64,000 nucleotides of DNA from contig NZ_NGVS01000006.1 of NCBI RefSeq assembly GCF_002777975.1, forward strand, positions 124,001 to 188,000, given 5' to 3'. The DNA is from Shewanella carassii (GTDB lineage Bacteria; Pseudomonadota; Gammaproteobacteria; Enterobacterales; Shewanellaceae). How positions within the stretch are numbered: the stretch's first letter is position 1; each line of letters starts with the position of its first letter. Of the stretch, positions 31,801-41,029 are shown in pieces. Position numbers and translations under genes: made by a program. The notes beneath the pieces were generated by a model that saw only the letters and a program-made list of their open reading frames with translations, searched no databases and was not told the DNA's origin.

Positions 31801-31913
31801 GGGAACATCTCCAGCGGCAGCAAGCGGCTGGCGGCCAGACCAAAGAGCAAAATGGCCACAAAGAACATGCTGGTGGTCACCGGGCGCTTGAGCGCCAGTT
31901 TGGTCAGGTTCAT
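28842..31913 (-). CDS. RND efflux permease (second of pair)
   Basis: 1023 aa inner-membrane proton-driven pump of the HAE/AcrB superfamily with two copies of the large periplasmic loop and 12 TMs. The N-terminus LALKRPVTTSMFFVAILLFG and the porter-domain segment RSRSSQDGSEIEVRIKWG are typical. TM4 carries LLAIGMLIDNAVVVTES, with Asp-Asn where AcrB has Asp-Asp. Start overlaps the stop of the upstream pump (ATGA). It is the last gene of MFP-RND-RND. Two different pumps in one operon usually form a heterotrimer (MdtBC) or work together (VexIJK). No outer-membrane TolC partner is encoded here. Substrate unknown. Confidence 0.9.
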   Translation of the reverse strand: MNLTKLALKRPVTTSMFFVAILLFGLAASRLLPLEMFPGIEIPRIFIQVPYKGSSPAEVERDITNVLEESLATMGGLDELRSRSSQDGSEIEVRIKWGENVAARSLEAREKVDAVRHLLPTDVERVFIMQFSTADMPMLNIRISSERELSGAFDLLEKQLKRPLERVEGVSKVTLYGVEQKQIEIRLDAQRLAASGMSVPAIHKRLAAENFVISGGNLRDNGRVYQVSPKGEFRNLEEIKALVLLPGLTLGDISEVNFALPEATEGRHLDKKYAVGLDVFKESGANLVEVSARVLKVIEAAREDKQFQGIKLFIMEDQAHGVKSSLKDLLMSGLLGALLSFAVLYLFLRNLRMTLVVVSSVPISICMTLAGMYFLGYSLNILSMMGLLLAIGMLIDNAVVVTESVLQEQQHGAAGHNTDDSPNTTGDRAILNGVDKVALAVLAGTLTTAIVFLPNIFGVKVELTIFLEHVAIAICISLAASLLVAKTLIPLMLSKLQLRFERVEKESRLQKSYHTSLNWILQHPKTATCLALLMLLSTALPLSLVKQDSQDSQSKERFYINYQLQGRHSLAVTEAMVSQMEDYLYAHKEEFHIDAVYSYYSPEDASSTILLKPDLEEDVAELKKRIREGFPKFSIAKPQFGWGSDESGVRVTLTGRSTSELIRLSEQVIPLLSNIEGLHDVRSELNGAQQEVIVQIDRELAARLGLSIKDIAGSISLALRGAALRSFRHDPSGELRIELAFERDWRQSLERLKQLPIVRQDSKVYSLESLAKVEIVPRFDVIRHYDRQTALSIGANLEDLSMEEAQKQIMAALKHVNFPHGYDYSLRGGFQRQDEEESVMLINMVLAIAMIYIVMAALFESLLLPSAIITSILFSITGVFWALWLSGTPMSVMAMIGILILMGIVVNNGIVLVDQINQMTPPLEQLSEVIASVCVTRLRPVLMTVGTTVLGLLPLALGDTQIGGGGPPYSPMAIAIIGGLSFSTLTSLYLVPLCYQAFFRLRHNAAIRLGQSLKLSQRLLPWT

Positions 31914-34900
31914 GCGCCTTCTCCCATGGTGGCCGGCTCGGCGAACTGTTTGCGGTCGAACAGGGCATAGAGCACAGGAATAACCACCAGAGTCAGCAGA
32001 GTCGACAGGCTGAGGCCGAAAATCACAGTGATCGCCATCGGCGCGCGTACTTCACTGCCGTCCCCTAAGCCTATTGCCATGGGCAGCAGCCCCAGATTGG
32101 TGGTCAGTGTGGTCATCAGTATGGGTCTTAAACGCGATGCTGCCGCTTGCTTGATGGCGTCGAGACGTTGTTTGCCGCTTTGCCTGAGCTGATTGATCCT
32201 GTCTACCAGTACTATGGCGTTATTGACCACTATCCCGGCCAGCATGATAAGGCCGATAAAGACGATGACAGACAACTGGGTGCCGGTTATCGCCAGGCCG
32301 TAGATACTGCCGCTCAGTGCCATAGGTACAGCCATCAGGATAAGCAAGGGGTGCAGCAATGACTCAAACTGACTGGCCATCACCAGATAAACCAGGAATA
32401 CCGCCAAGATCAGCGCTATCTTCAGCGATTGGAACGAATGCTCCATCTCTTCATTCTGACCGCCGAATCGGCTCTGCACCGAGGCGGGTAGTGTCAGTTG
32501 GCTGAGAATGTGCTTGGCACTGGCCACAGCCTGATTGAGATCGCCATAGGCCAGATTGGCCGACACTATGGCTACCCGCTGCTGGCTGATGCGATTGATT
32601 GCCGAAGGTCCCAGAGTCAGCGAGACATCGGCCACGGCGCTCAAGGGGATGGGCTGCGGGCTGGATGGGTTGATCAGCATGGCATTGATATCGCTTATCT
32701 GATTGCGTTCATCCAACTCGCTGCGCACTAGAATATCTATCTTGCGCTCCCTTAGGGTGTATTTGCTGGCTACGGTACCGCCAACCCGCTGGGCTATGCT
32801 GGTGGCCACGGTTGGCGCATCCAGGCCAAGGGCCGCCATTCTGGCGTGATCAAAACGGATACTCAGCTCCGGCTGACCGTCACGCAGGCTGCTGCTGACA
32901 TCGACAAAGCGGGGATCGCCCTCCAGCGCCTTAACCAGTGAAGCGGCCGAGGTTTTCAACTGTTCCAGTTCATAGCCGGACAACTCTATTTCCAGCGGAG
33001 TCTTGAAGCTGAACAGCTCGGGATATTGGATCTGCGCTTCCAGCTCGGGAATAGTGCGCAACGTGCTGCGCAGCTTGGCGGCAACTTGGTCAAACGCGCG
33101 GTGATCGGCCAGCACCACCTGCAGCCGCCCCCAGTTTTCGCCGCCGCGCCGGGTATCCGAAGTCATGAGACCACCGCTGCCGGCCTGGCTGTAGGCGTGT
33201 TTCACGTCCTCTCTGTCCTTGATAGCCAGTGCCAGACGCTGCAATACGGCATCGGTTTGGCTCACCTCACTGCCGGGAGGCAGCAGGATTTCCACATAGA
33301 ATTCGCCCTGATTCATTGGTGGGATCAGCTCCATTCCCAGGCGGCTCATCAAGACGCCAGAGATGGCGGTGACCGCAATGGCCAGCGCCAGAGTGATGCC
33401 TCGGAACTTGAGCGCCAGGTTCAGCAGCGGCCGATAGCCATCGGCCAGCCAGCCGTAGCAAAGGTTAAACAGTCTGGACAGTGGCTTCATCACCAGGGAT
33501 ACCAGCCACACCAGTAGCCGGGTGACGATTAACACCAGCGTTAGCAGCAATCTTGGCAGATAGCTGAGCAGCAACAGGAAAGGGAAAGTAAACACAGTGG
33601 CGCTGTAATGCTTGAGTTTGCCAAGCTTACCCGCCGGAGGCTGCGGTTTGTCACGCTTGACCAGTTCCGGCAACATAGTGAAGCCTTCGCGGGAAGCCAG
33701 CATAGGAATCGAGGTGAGGGCAACCAGCAAAGAGGCCAGCAGGGCGAAAGTAACGGTCAGGGCCTGATCGGCAAACAGGGCCCCGGCAATGCCGTCGACA
33801 AATACCAAGGGCACAAATACCGCCAGCGTGGTTAGGGTAGAGGCAAAAATCGCCCCGGCCACCTCTTTGGTTCCTGTGATGGCGGCCTGACGGCGATCCA
33901 TCCCCTGAGCCTTGCACCTGTCGATGTTTTCCAGCACCACGATGGCGTTATCCACCAACAGCCCCACCGCCAGCGCGATACCGCCGAGCGACATGATGTT
34001 AAGACTGATATCGGCAAAATACATCATGTTAAAGGTGGCTATCACAGAGAAGGGGATAGAGATGGAGATGATCAGGGTAGGGATGATGTCTCGAAGGAAC
34101 AGGTAGATCACCAGCATTGCCAGCAGACTGCCGATAAGGGCTGATGAGGTCACTTCGCTAACGGCGCTTTCGATAAACTCCGACTGATCGTAAATTATTT
34201 CAGGCACTGGCGTGGCGCTGTCTTTGGCCTCAGAGCGCATCTGTTGTAACTGGCTCTTAAGCTTATTGGCTACGGCTACCGTGTTGGCATCGCCCTCCTT
34301 ATAGATGGCGAGCTCAATGGACTCCTTGCCGCCGATGCGGGTGATATCGCTGCGCTCTTTAAAGGCATCCTTCACTTCGGCTATTTCGCCAAGACGTACC
34401 AGGGTATTGCCCTTTTGATAGACAATCACATTGGCCAGCTCATCGAGGGAGTGGAACTGGTTAACGGTGCGCACCAGATATTCGCGGTCGCCCTGGATCA
34501 CCTTACCGGCAGAAAGGTTGACGTTTTCTTCACTGATGCGATTGCGAATGGCTTCACTGCTGAGATCCAGCTGCGCCAGTTTCTGTTGATTGAGCAGAAT
34601 ATGCACTTCCTGCTCCAGCCCGCCGGAAAGGCGCACGGCAGCGACTCCGGAAAGCGACTCGAGATCCCGCTTAAGCTCCTCTTCGGCATAAGTCCGCAGG
34701 CGCTTGAGCTCGGCTTCTGTGGCCTTGGGGGCCGGCAGTGCCAGGCGCATGATGGGATCGAGATTGGGATTAAAGCGCAGCAACAAAGGCTTTTTCACAT
34801 CCAGCGGCAGCTCTATGGTGTCGAGTTTTTCCCGCACATCGAGACTGGCCATATCCATCTCTGTGCCCCATTCAAATTCGAGCACCACATCGGACATACC

Positions 34901-35158
34901 GGAACGGGAAATCGAACTTATCTGCCTCAGCCCTTTAACAATACCGACCGCTTCCTCGATAGGTTTGGAGATAAGCTGCTCTACCTCCACGGGTGCCGCG
35001 CCCTCGTAGAGGGTACGTATGGTGAGTGTGGGGTAGCTCAAGTCGGGCAACAGCTTTACCGCCAGACGGGAGAAACCCACCATGCCGAACAGGATAACGG
35101 CCAGCATAAACATCCAGACGGTCACCGGACGCTTGACCGAAGTGGTAATAATAGACAT
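31910..35158 (-). CDS. RND efflux permease (first of pair)
   Basis: 1082 aa pump of the same superfamily (TSVKRPVTVWMFMLAVILFG start; SGMSDVVLEFEWGTEMDMA). TM4 segment ALAVGLLVDNAIVVLENIDR again has Asp-Asn. A long extra cytoplasmic stretch between TM6 and TM7 (around 495-580, rich in Leu with Lys/Arg) makes it longer than its partner. It lies 21 bp after the adaptor gene and overlaps the next pump by 4 bases, so all three are one transcript. Confidence 0.9.
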   Translation of the reverse strand: MSIITTSVKRPVTVWMFMLAVILFGMVGFSRLAVKLLPDLSYPTLTIRTLYEGAAPVEVEQLISKPIEEAVGIVKGLRQISSISRSGMSDVVLEFEWGTEMDMASLDVREKLDTIELPLDVKKPLLLRFNPNLDPIMRLALPAPKATEAELKRLRTYAEEELKRDLESLSGVAAVRLSGGLEQEVHILLNQQKLAQLDLSSEAIRNRISEENVNLSAGKVIQGDREYLVRTVNQFHSLDELANVIVYQKGNTLVRLGEIAEVKDAFKERSDITRIGGKESIELAIYKEGDANTVAVANKLKSQLQQMRSEAKDSATPVPEIIYDQSEFIESAVSEVTSSALIGSLLAMLVIYLFLRDIIPTLIISISIPFSVIATFNMMYFADISLNIMSLGGIALAVGLLVDNAIVVLENIDRCKAQGMDRRQAAITGTKEVAGAIFASTLTTLAVFVPLVFVDGIAGALFADQALTVTFALLASLLVALTSIPMLASREGFTMLPELVKRDKPQPPAGKLGKLKHYSATVFTFPFLLLLSYLPRLLLTLVLIVTRLLVWLVSLVMKPLSRLFNLCYGWLADGYRPLLNLALKFRGITLALAIAVTAISGVLMSRLGMELIPPMNQGEFYVEILLPPGSEVSQTDAVLQRLALAIKDREDVKHAYSQAGSGGLMTSDTRRGGENWGRLQVVLADHRAFDQVAAKLRSTLRTIPELEAQIQYPELFSFKTPLEIELSGYELEQLKTSAASLVKALEGDPRFVDVSSSLRDGQPELSIRFDHARMAALGLDAPTVATSIAQRVGGTVASKYTLRERKIDILVRSELDERNQISDINAMLINPSSPQPIPLSAVADVSLTLGPSAINRISQQRVAIVSANLAYGDLNQAVASAKHILSQLTLPASVQSRFGGQNEEMEHSFQSLKIALILAVFLVYLVMASQFESLLHPLLILMAVPMALSGSIYGLAITGTQLSVIVFIGLIMLAGIVVNNAIVLVDRINQLRQSGKQRLDAIKQAAASRLRPILMTTLTTNLGLLPMAIGLGDGSEVRAPMAITVIFGLSLSTLLTLVVIPVLYALFDRKQFAEPATMGEGA

Positions 35159-35179
35159 AAGAGGTGGTCCTTGTGACAG

Positions 35180-36235
35180 TTAGTTGGCCTTGGCCAGATC
35201 CAGCGGAGCTATCACTTCCACCAATGATTGATCCTTGAGATTGTGTTGACCGCGAACCACCACCTGCTCACCCGGACTTATGCCCTCGGTGATTTCCACT
35301 TTATCATCCTGGCGGTAACCCAGTTTGACCTCGCGGCGCTGCGCCTTGCCCTCTTCGATAACATAGAGCGCCTTGCGATCATCCTGATTGATGACGGCGT
35401 TATAGGGCACCACTATCACATTATCGTGGGTGTCGTATCTGAGTTCGACCCGGGTAAACATCCCGGCCTTGAGACTGGCATCCTGATTGGGGATCGAAAG
35501 GGTTACCTTGAAAGTACCGCTGGTGGCTTCCACCACAGGGCTTATTCTGAGTACCTTGGCCGCTACTTGCTGCTGGCGGGAACTGATAACTTCGGCTTCC
35601 TGGCCTATGCGCAAACTGCTCAGTTGCTGCTCCGGCAGATTGACTATGCCGTAGAGCTCATCCTGATTGACCAGGTAGAACAGCTCTTCAAACTCCTTGG
35701 CCATATTGCCTTGTTTGACAAAACGTTTGGCGACCACGCCATCTATGGGAGAGCGGATTTGGCTTTCTTCCACCTGCAGTTTGGCCAAGTCCCGACGCGC
35801 CTTGGCGGCTTGCAGGTTGAATTCCAGTTTGGCCATGGCATCGGCACTGACAAACTCTCGGTTATTCATTTTCTTCAGCCGGTTGAGCTCCTGCTCGATG
35901 ATTTGCACCTCGGCTTCGGCCTTATCCAGCTCATAGCGTTGACGACGGGAGTCTATCACCGCCAGCAACTGCCCCTTGTTGACTCTGTCACCTTCCTCGA
36001 CTTGCAGAGTTTCTATCAGCCCGGCAATCCGGCTGACCACATGGGCTTCTTGTGGCGCTTCCAGTGTGGCTGTGGTGGCGTAGAAGGAGGAAACCTGGCC
36101 TTGAGTGACTATGCTGGTCTCGACCGGAATGGCAAAGGCTTGTTGTTGTTCTTCCTGCTGTTGTTCGCTGCAGCCGCCGGCCAGAGACCCAAGCAGTAAA
36201 ACAGTGCTCAGGGTGTAGGTGAGGTTACGCTTCAT
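35180..36235 (-). CDS. RND efflux periplasmic adaptor (MFP) lipoprotein
   Basis: 351 aa. The N-terminus MKRNLTYTLSTVLLLGSLAGG-C is a lipoprotein signal with Cys at residue 22. The membrane-fusion layout follows: biotinyl/lipoyl half (VVSRIAGLIETLQVEEGDRV), helical hairpin (QIIEQELNRLKKMNNREF), second half (IRSPIDGVVAKRFVKQG), beta barrel, and membrane-proximal domain. Start ATG 36235 has the RBS AAGGAC; 17 further open codons upstream are not family-like. First gene of the efflux operon. Confidence 0.93.
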   Translation of the reverse strand: MKRNLTYTLSTVLLLGSLAGGCSEQQQEEQQQAFAIPVETSIVTQGQVSSFYATTATLEAPQEAHVVSRIAGLIETLQVEEGDRVNKGQLLAVIDSRRQRYELDKAEAEVQIIEQELNRLKKMNNREFVSADAMAKLEFNLQAAKARRDLAKLQVEESQIRSPIDGVVAKRFVKQGNMAKEFEELFYLVNQDELYGIVNLPEQQLSSLRIGQEAEVISSRQQQVAAKVLRISPVVEATSGTFKVTLSIPNQDASLKAGMFTRVELRYDTHDNVIVVPYNAVINQDDRKALYVIEEGKAQRREVKLGYRQDDKVEITEGISPGEQVVVRGQHNLKDQSLVEVIAPLDLAKAN

Positions 36236-36761
36236 GTGAAAGTCCTTATCTTCATCTTTGTTGCGATAAAGCAAAACCGGTGCCAATTTTTAATTTCCTT
36301 TTAAAACAAAGGTTAATGATGTTTTAGTGTCTGCTGCATTGAGGTGTTTGATGCCGATGTAGCAAAAAAGTTTATTTTGTGATGATTTTTGCCAATGCTG
36401 CTCAGTATAGCGTCTGCGCAAGCGGCTGAGCTGAGGCCAGGGAAGTGACCGCACTGCGCTGACGGTGTAATACAGTTCACGGCAAGCGAGGGGGGCACTC
36501 ATTCGCTAAAGGCTGCGCTATTGAGGCTTGCTAACATGAAGCGCCCACTAAGGGGTGGTGGCATTAAGATTAGTGGCATTAAGAGTTGTACAGGATGCGG
36601 CTTTACCGGGTGAACCGGCTTTTGAGAGGTGAGACAACAGCAAGTGAGCTTAAGAGATAGTGGGTTAGGCGAGGGCCATTTTGCAGAACAAAGTTAGCAT
36701 CCTGTTATCGAAAGCGCAGCCGGGCGAGTTTACCCTTGATCACACTACATGCTTGAACACA
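36236..36761. other. Gene-free region upstream of the efflux operon
   Basis: 526 bp with no convincing gene; a 70-codon open frame at 36290-36502 has no recognisable features. It holds the promoter of the efflux operon and a 12-bp direct repeat gtggcattaaga at 36558-36569 and 36573-36584 (period 15). No adjacent regulator gene is present. Confidence 0.5.
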
Positions 36762-36785
36762 AAAAAGGCGCCAAGGCGCCTTTTT
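36762..36785. terminator. Terminator of gltA
   Basis: Eleven-bp inverted repeat aaaaaggcgcc/ggcgccttttt around a short aa spacer; on the minus strand it follows the gltA stop by about 30 bp. Confidence 0.85.
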
Positions 36786-36814
36786 CAATGAGTGAGACTT
36801 ACACGTTGTCAGAC

Positions 36815-38101
36815 TCAGCGTTTGTCCAGTTCCACGAAGTCGCGGGATGTGGCACCTGTGTAGAGCTGACGTGGACGGCTGATCTTGTGACCAGGCTGAT
36901 CCAGCATCTCTTTCCAGTGAGCAATCCAGCCAACGGTGCGGGCCAGGGCAAAGATAACGGTAAACATGGAGGTTGGAATACCAATCGCCTTCATGATGAT
37001 ACCCGAGTAGAAGTCGACGTTTGGATAGAGCTTCTTGGAGATGAAGTATTCATCTTCCAGCGCGATCCGCTCAAGTTCCATGGCGACATCCATCAGAGGG
37101 TCGTTAACCTTGAGTTCAGCCAATACTTCGTGACAGGTTTCACGCATCACTTTGGCGCGCGGATCGAAGTTCTTGTAAACCCGGTGACCGAAGCCCATCA
37201 GTCGGAAAGGATCATCCTTGTCTTTGGCGCGTTCGATAAACTCAGGAATACGATCCACAGTGCCGATTTCTTCCAGCATACGCAGACAAGCTTCGTTGGC
37301 ACCACCATGGGCAGGTCCCCACAGCGAGGCGATACCGGCGGCGATACAGGCAAATGGGTTGGCACCCGAAGAACCTGCCAGACGCACGGTAGAGGTTGAA
37401 GCGTTCTGTTCGTGATCGGCATGCAGGATAAAGATGCGATCAATGGCACGTTCAACGATTGGGTTCACCTTGTATTCTTCACAAGGTACCGCGAACATCA
37501 TCGACAGGAAGTTACCGGCGTAGCTCAGGTCGTTGCGTGGGTATACGAACGGCTGACCGGTAGAGTATTTGTAGCACATGGCAGCAATGGTCGGCATCTT
37601 GGAAACCAGCCGGAAGGCGGCGATTTCACGATGACGGGCATCGTTGACATCCAGAGAGTCCTGATAGAAAGAGGACAGGGCTCCTGTTACGCCACAGAGC
37701 ATGGCCATTGGATGAGCGTCACGACGGAAGCCTCTGAAGAAGAAGGCCAACTGCTCATGCACCATAGTGTGAGTTTTAACCGTGTAGGCGAATTTCTCAT
37801 ACTCTGCCTTGGTGGGCAGTTCGCCGTACAACAGCAGGTAACAGAGATCCAAATAATTGGATTCTGTTGCCAGTTGATCTATCGGATAGCCACGGTGCAA
37901 CAATACGCCCTGTGCGCCATCGATATAGGTAATTGCTGATTCACAGGAGGCTGTCGCGAGAAATCCTGGATCAAAGGTAAAGTAGCCTTTACTGCCGAGC
38001 TTACTGATGTCGATTACGTCGAAACCTGCAGTTCCTTGTTTCACTGGCAGTTCAATCGAGTCGTTCCCTGGTAATTCCAAAGTGGCTTTCAAATCAGCCA
38101 T
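36815..38101 (-). CDS. gltA: Citrate synthase (type II) GltA
   Basis: 428 aa. Condenses oxaloacetate and acetyl-CoA, entering the TCA cycle. Motifs: [11 protein letters not shown]; the active-site His segment [27 protein letters not shown] (His); [17 protein letters not shown]; and the Asp region VDFYSGI. The length and N-terminal extension match the hexameric NADH-sensitive type of Gram-negatives. It is divergent from sdhC across a 433-bp regulatory spacer and has its own terminator. Confidence 0.98.
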   Translation of the reverse strand: MADLKATLELPGNDSIELPVKQGTAGFDVIDISKLGSKGYFTFDPGFLATASCESAITYIDGAQGVLLHRGYPIDQLATESNYLDLCYLLLYGELPTKAEYEKFAYTVKTHTMVHEQLAFFFRGFRRDAHPMAMLCGVTGALSSFYQDSLDVNDARHREIAAFRLVSKMPTIAAMCYKYSTGQPFVYPRNDLSYAGNFLSMMFAVPCEEYKVNPIVERAIDRIFILHADHEQNASTSTVRLAGSSGANPFACIAAGIASLWGPAHGGANEACLRMLEEIGTVDRIPEFIERAKDKDDPFRLMGFGHRVYKNFDPRAKVMRETCHEVLAELKVNDPLMDVAMELERIALEDEYFISKKLYPNVDFYSGIIMKAIGIPTSMFTVIFALARTVGWIAHWKEMLDQPGHKISRPRQLYTGATSRDFVELDKR

Positions 38102-38436
38102 ACCCCGTTCTCCTTACTTCATTCTTATGTGAGTGCGGAATGTCAAATCGCCATTACTTTACAGCCAATCTAGATCACATTTCAATTTAAATAAGCGTTT
38201 AAATTCGTTAGACCATGGTATAGGTAAGACCAATTTCCCTGATAACACTGGGACTTATCAGGGAAAATGCACCCAAAAACTAAATCTAGATAATGTGATG
38301 TTTGTATTTGACATTTTCGAAGAGTATACTTGCTGCGGCTCGCGAGAGCAGCTAAATAGCGGGCTTGGTTAGCATATCACTAATTAACTAATTCTGTGTG
38401 TTGTCAACAAGTTGGCTTTTTGTTTTAACTTTCTTT

Positions 38437-38467
38437 TGTGAAACCCTTCACCGTGATGCTTGTCACA
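38437..38467 (+). promoter_or_regulatory. Two overlapping CRP-like sites in the gltA-sdhC spacer (38102-38534)
   Basis: The 433-bp spacer has no gene. Two CRP-like palindromes abut: TGTGA-AACCCT-TCACC (38437-38452) and CGTGA-TGCTTG-TCACA (38452-38467), centres 15 bp apart. A -10-like CATAAC lies at 38495-38500, which would put the upstream centre near -62 of an sdhC transcript, a class I position. GTTAATTA (complement around 38380-38388) resembles the core of an ArcA box. Succinate dehydrogenase is CRP- and ArcA-controlled in E. coli; here this is inference from motifs. Confidence 0.6.
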
Positions 38468-38534
38468 AAACTGTGTAAGAGCAATATCGGTTCACATAAC
38501 AAAAAAATGCTCAATGGAGCTGAGTGAGCAGAAC

Positions 38535-38909
38535 GTGAAAAAGCAAAGACCTGTCCATTTAGATCTGCAGACCATTCGCTTCCCGGCGACTGCAATTGTG
38601 TCCATTCTGCACCGGGTGTCCGGTGTCATCATGCTGTTCGCTGTTGGGATACTCCTCTGGTTATTGAACGCCTCGCTGGCGTCGGCCGAGAGTTTCCAAG
38701 GCGTACAATCCTTGTTAGATAACTTAGTGATGAAGTTTATCCTTTGGGGTATTCTGACCGCACTGGTTTACCACCTGCTGGGCGGCTTGCGTCACCTGGT
38801 AATGGATACCGGTCGCTGGGAGGAGTTAGCATCGGGTAATGCATCGGCCAAGGCGGTATTTGTCCTGACCGCAGTGTTTTCTGTATTAGCGGGGATCTGG
38901 GTATGGTAA
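38535..38909 (+). CDS. sdhC: Succinate dehydrogenase cytochrome b556 subunit SdhC
   Basis: Membrane anchor of complex II, binds heme b and ubiquinone with Sdh[21 protein letters not shown] then [12 protein letters not shown] (quinone-site Ser/Arg), three TMs, and the heme ligand His in [14 protein letters not shown] place the start at GTG 38535, giving 124 aa, close to E. coli (129). ATG 38514 would add 7 residues and lacks a visible RBS of its own. First gene of sdhCDAB-sucABCD. Its stop overlaps sdhD by 7 bases. Confidence 0.93.
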   Translation: MKKQRPVHLDLQTIRFPATAIVSILHRVSGVIMLFAVGILLWLLNASLASAESFQGVQSLLDNLVMKFILWGILTALVYHLLGGLRHLVMDTGRWEELASGNASAKAVFVLTAVFSVLAGIWVW

Positions 38910-39250
38910 CCAATGCAGCGAGTTTTGGACGCAGTGGTGTTCATGATTTCATCCTATTACGCGCAAGCGCCGTCATTCTGGCCGTTTACACTATATTCCT
39001 GGTCGGATTTGCCGCTTGCAGTTCACCTCTCACCTACGACGTCTGGCATGGGTTGTTTGCTTCCCTGCCGATGAAAGTCTTTACCCTGCTGGCGCTGATT
39101 GCGTTGCTGATCCATGCCTGGATCGGTACTTGGCAGGTACTGACAGACTACGTCAAAAACGTAGCACTGCGTGGGGTTTTACAGTTTGTCTTTGTCGTGA
39201 CTGCCTTTGTTTATCTGGCGGTAGGCATAGTAATAGTGTGGGGTGTTTAA
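38903..39250 (+). CDS. sdhD: Succinate dehydrogenase membrane anchor SdhD
   Basis: 115 aa, three TMs. [20 protein letters not shown] holds the quinone/heme-proximal Arg; the heme His is in [19 protein letters not shown] (the HAWIGxxQVxxDY motif typical of SdhD). It overlaps sdhC, and sdhA starts on the base after its stop. Confidence 0.96.
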   Translation: MVTNAASFGRSGVHDFILLRASAVILAVYTIFLVGFAACSSPLTYDVWHGLFASLPMKVFTLLALIALLIHAWIGTWQVLTDYVKNVALRGVLQFVFVVTAFVYLAVGIVIVWGV

Positions 39251-41017
39251 GTGGCTATTCCAGTACGCGAGTTTGATGCTGTCGTGATTGGTGCCGGTGG
39301 TGCCGGCATGCGCGCAGCACTGCAGATTTCTCAAGAAGGCAAGAGCTGTGCGCTCTTGTCCAAGGTTTTTCCTACACGTTCTCACACGGTTTCGGCCCAG
39401 GGTGGGATCACAGTTGCTCTGGGTAATGCCCACGAGGACAACTGGGAACACCATATGTACGACACGGTAAAAGGTTCCGACTTTATCGGCGACCAGGATG
39501 CCATCGAGTACATGTGTCAGACCGGCCCTGAAGCGGTTATCGAGTTGGAGCAGATGGGACTGCCATTCTCACGCTTCGAAAACGGCACTATTTATCAGCG
39601 TCCATTCGGCGGTCAATCCAAGAATTTCGGTGGTGAGCAGGCCGCTCGTACCGCGGCTGCGGCTGACCGTACCGGCCACGCGCTGCTGCACTGCTTGTAC
39701 CAGCAGAACGTTAAGAACAAGACTCAGGTATTCTCCGAGTGGTATGCCCTGGATCTGGTTAAAAACGAAGACGGTGCCATCGTAGGTTGTACTGCAATCG
39801 AAATTGAAACCGGCGAAATTGTTTACTTCAAAGCCAAGGCCACTGTATTGGCTACCGGCGGTGCCGGTCGCATCTTTGCTTCTACCACCAATGCCCACAT
39901 CAACACAGGTGATGGTGTTGGTATGGCTGCCCGTGCAGGGGTTCAGCTGCAGGACATGGAAATGTGGCAGTTCCACCCAACCGGGATTGCCGGTGCCGGT
40001 GTTCTGGTAACTGAAGGTTGTCGTGGTGAGGGCGGTTACCTGCTCAATAAAGACGGTGAACGCTTTATGGAGCGCTATGCGCCCAACGCCAAAGACCTGG
40101 CATCCCGCGACGTGGTTGCTCGCTCCATGATGACAGAGATTCGTGAAGGCCGCGGTTGTGAAGGTCCTATGGGCCCACACCTGAAGCTGAAGCTGGACCA
40201 TCTGGGCAAAGAAACTCTGGAAGCGCGTCTACCTGGTGTATGTGAACTATCCCGTACCTTTGCTCACATAGATCCTGCCGATGGCCCAATTCCGGTTATC
40301 CCAACCTGTCACTATATGATGGGTGGTTTGCCAACCAAGGTGTCCGGTCAGGTGATCCACAAGAACGCCGATGGGACTGAAGAAGATATCAAGGGCCTGT
40401 TCGCCGTGGGCGAAATCGCCTGCGTATCTGTTCACGGTGCCAACCGTCTGGGTGGTAACTCACTGCTCGACTTGGTGGTGTTCGGTCGTGCAGCCGGTCA
40501 ACATCTGGGTAAAGCGCTGGATGAAACCGCAGATCCCAAAGCTGCGACTGAAGCCGACATTCAGAAGTCTCTTGAGCGTCTGAATCGTTGGGAAAGCAAT
40601 AAAGACGGTGAAGATCCAGCGGTTATCCGTAAAGATCTGCAGATGTGCATGCAACTGAACTTTTCGGTATTCCGCAGTGGTGACGCCATGGCCGAAGGCC
40701 TGAAAGAACTGCAGAAAATTCGTGAGCGTCTGGCCAATGCCAAGCTATCTGACAACTCCAGAGAGTTCAACACTCAGCGTATCGAGTGTTTGGAACTGGA
40801 TAACCTGATGGCAACAGCTATCGCATCTGCTTACGCAGCCAACTTCCGTACCGAGAGCCGTGGTGCTCACAGCCGTGAAGACTTCCCTGAGCGTGATGAC
40901 GCCAACTGGCTGTGTCACAGCCTGTTTGACCCTGTCAGCGAAACCATGTCCACCCGTGAAGTGAACATGGCGCCCAAGACACGTGAAGCCTTTCCGCCGA
41001 AGAAGCGTACCTACTAA
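39251..41017 (+). CDS. sdhA: Succinate dehydrogenase flavoprotein SdhA
   Basis: 588 aa catalytic subunit with covalent FAD. FAD fold [20 protein letters not shown]-linking His in [12 protein letters not shown]; substrate/active site in [21 protein letters not shown] (Arg) and [13 protein letters not shown]-terminal [15 protein letters not shown] start directly after the sdhD stop. Full length. Confidence 0.98.
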   Translation: MAIPVREFDAVVIGAGGAGMRAALQISQEGKSCALLSKVFPTRSHTVSAQGGITVALGNAHEDNWEHHMYDTVKGSDFIGDQDAIEYMCQTGPEAVIELEQMGLPFSRFENGTIYQRPFGGQSKNFGGEQAARTAAAADRTGHALLHCLYQQNVKNKTQVFSEWYALDLVKNEDGAIVGCTAIEIETGEIVYFKAKATVLATGGAGRIFASTTNAHINTGDGVGMAARAGVQLQDMEMWQFHPTGIAGAGVLVTEGCRGEGGYLLNKDGERFMERYAPNAKDLASRDVVARSMMTEIREGRGCEGPMGPHLKLKLDHLGKETLEARLPGVCELSRTFAHIDPADGPIPVIPTCHYMMGGLPTKVSGQVIHKNADGTEEDIKGLFAVGEIACVSVHGANRLGGNSLLDLVVFGRAAGQHLGKALDETADPKAATEADIQKSLERLNRWESNKDGEDPAVIRKDLQMCMQLNFSVFRSGDAMAEGLKELQKIRERLANAKLSDNSREFNTQRIECLELDNLMATAIASAYAANFRTESRGAHSREDFPERDDANWLCHSLFDPVSETMSTREVNMAPKTREAFPPKKRTY

Positions 41018-41029
41018 GGAGTTGTGAAG

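Noticed and set aside
38133..38372. Seventy-nine-codon open frame in the gltA-sdhC spacer
   Set aside because: No RBS or recognisable features; the region is the regulatory spacer with the CRP-like sites.
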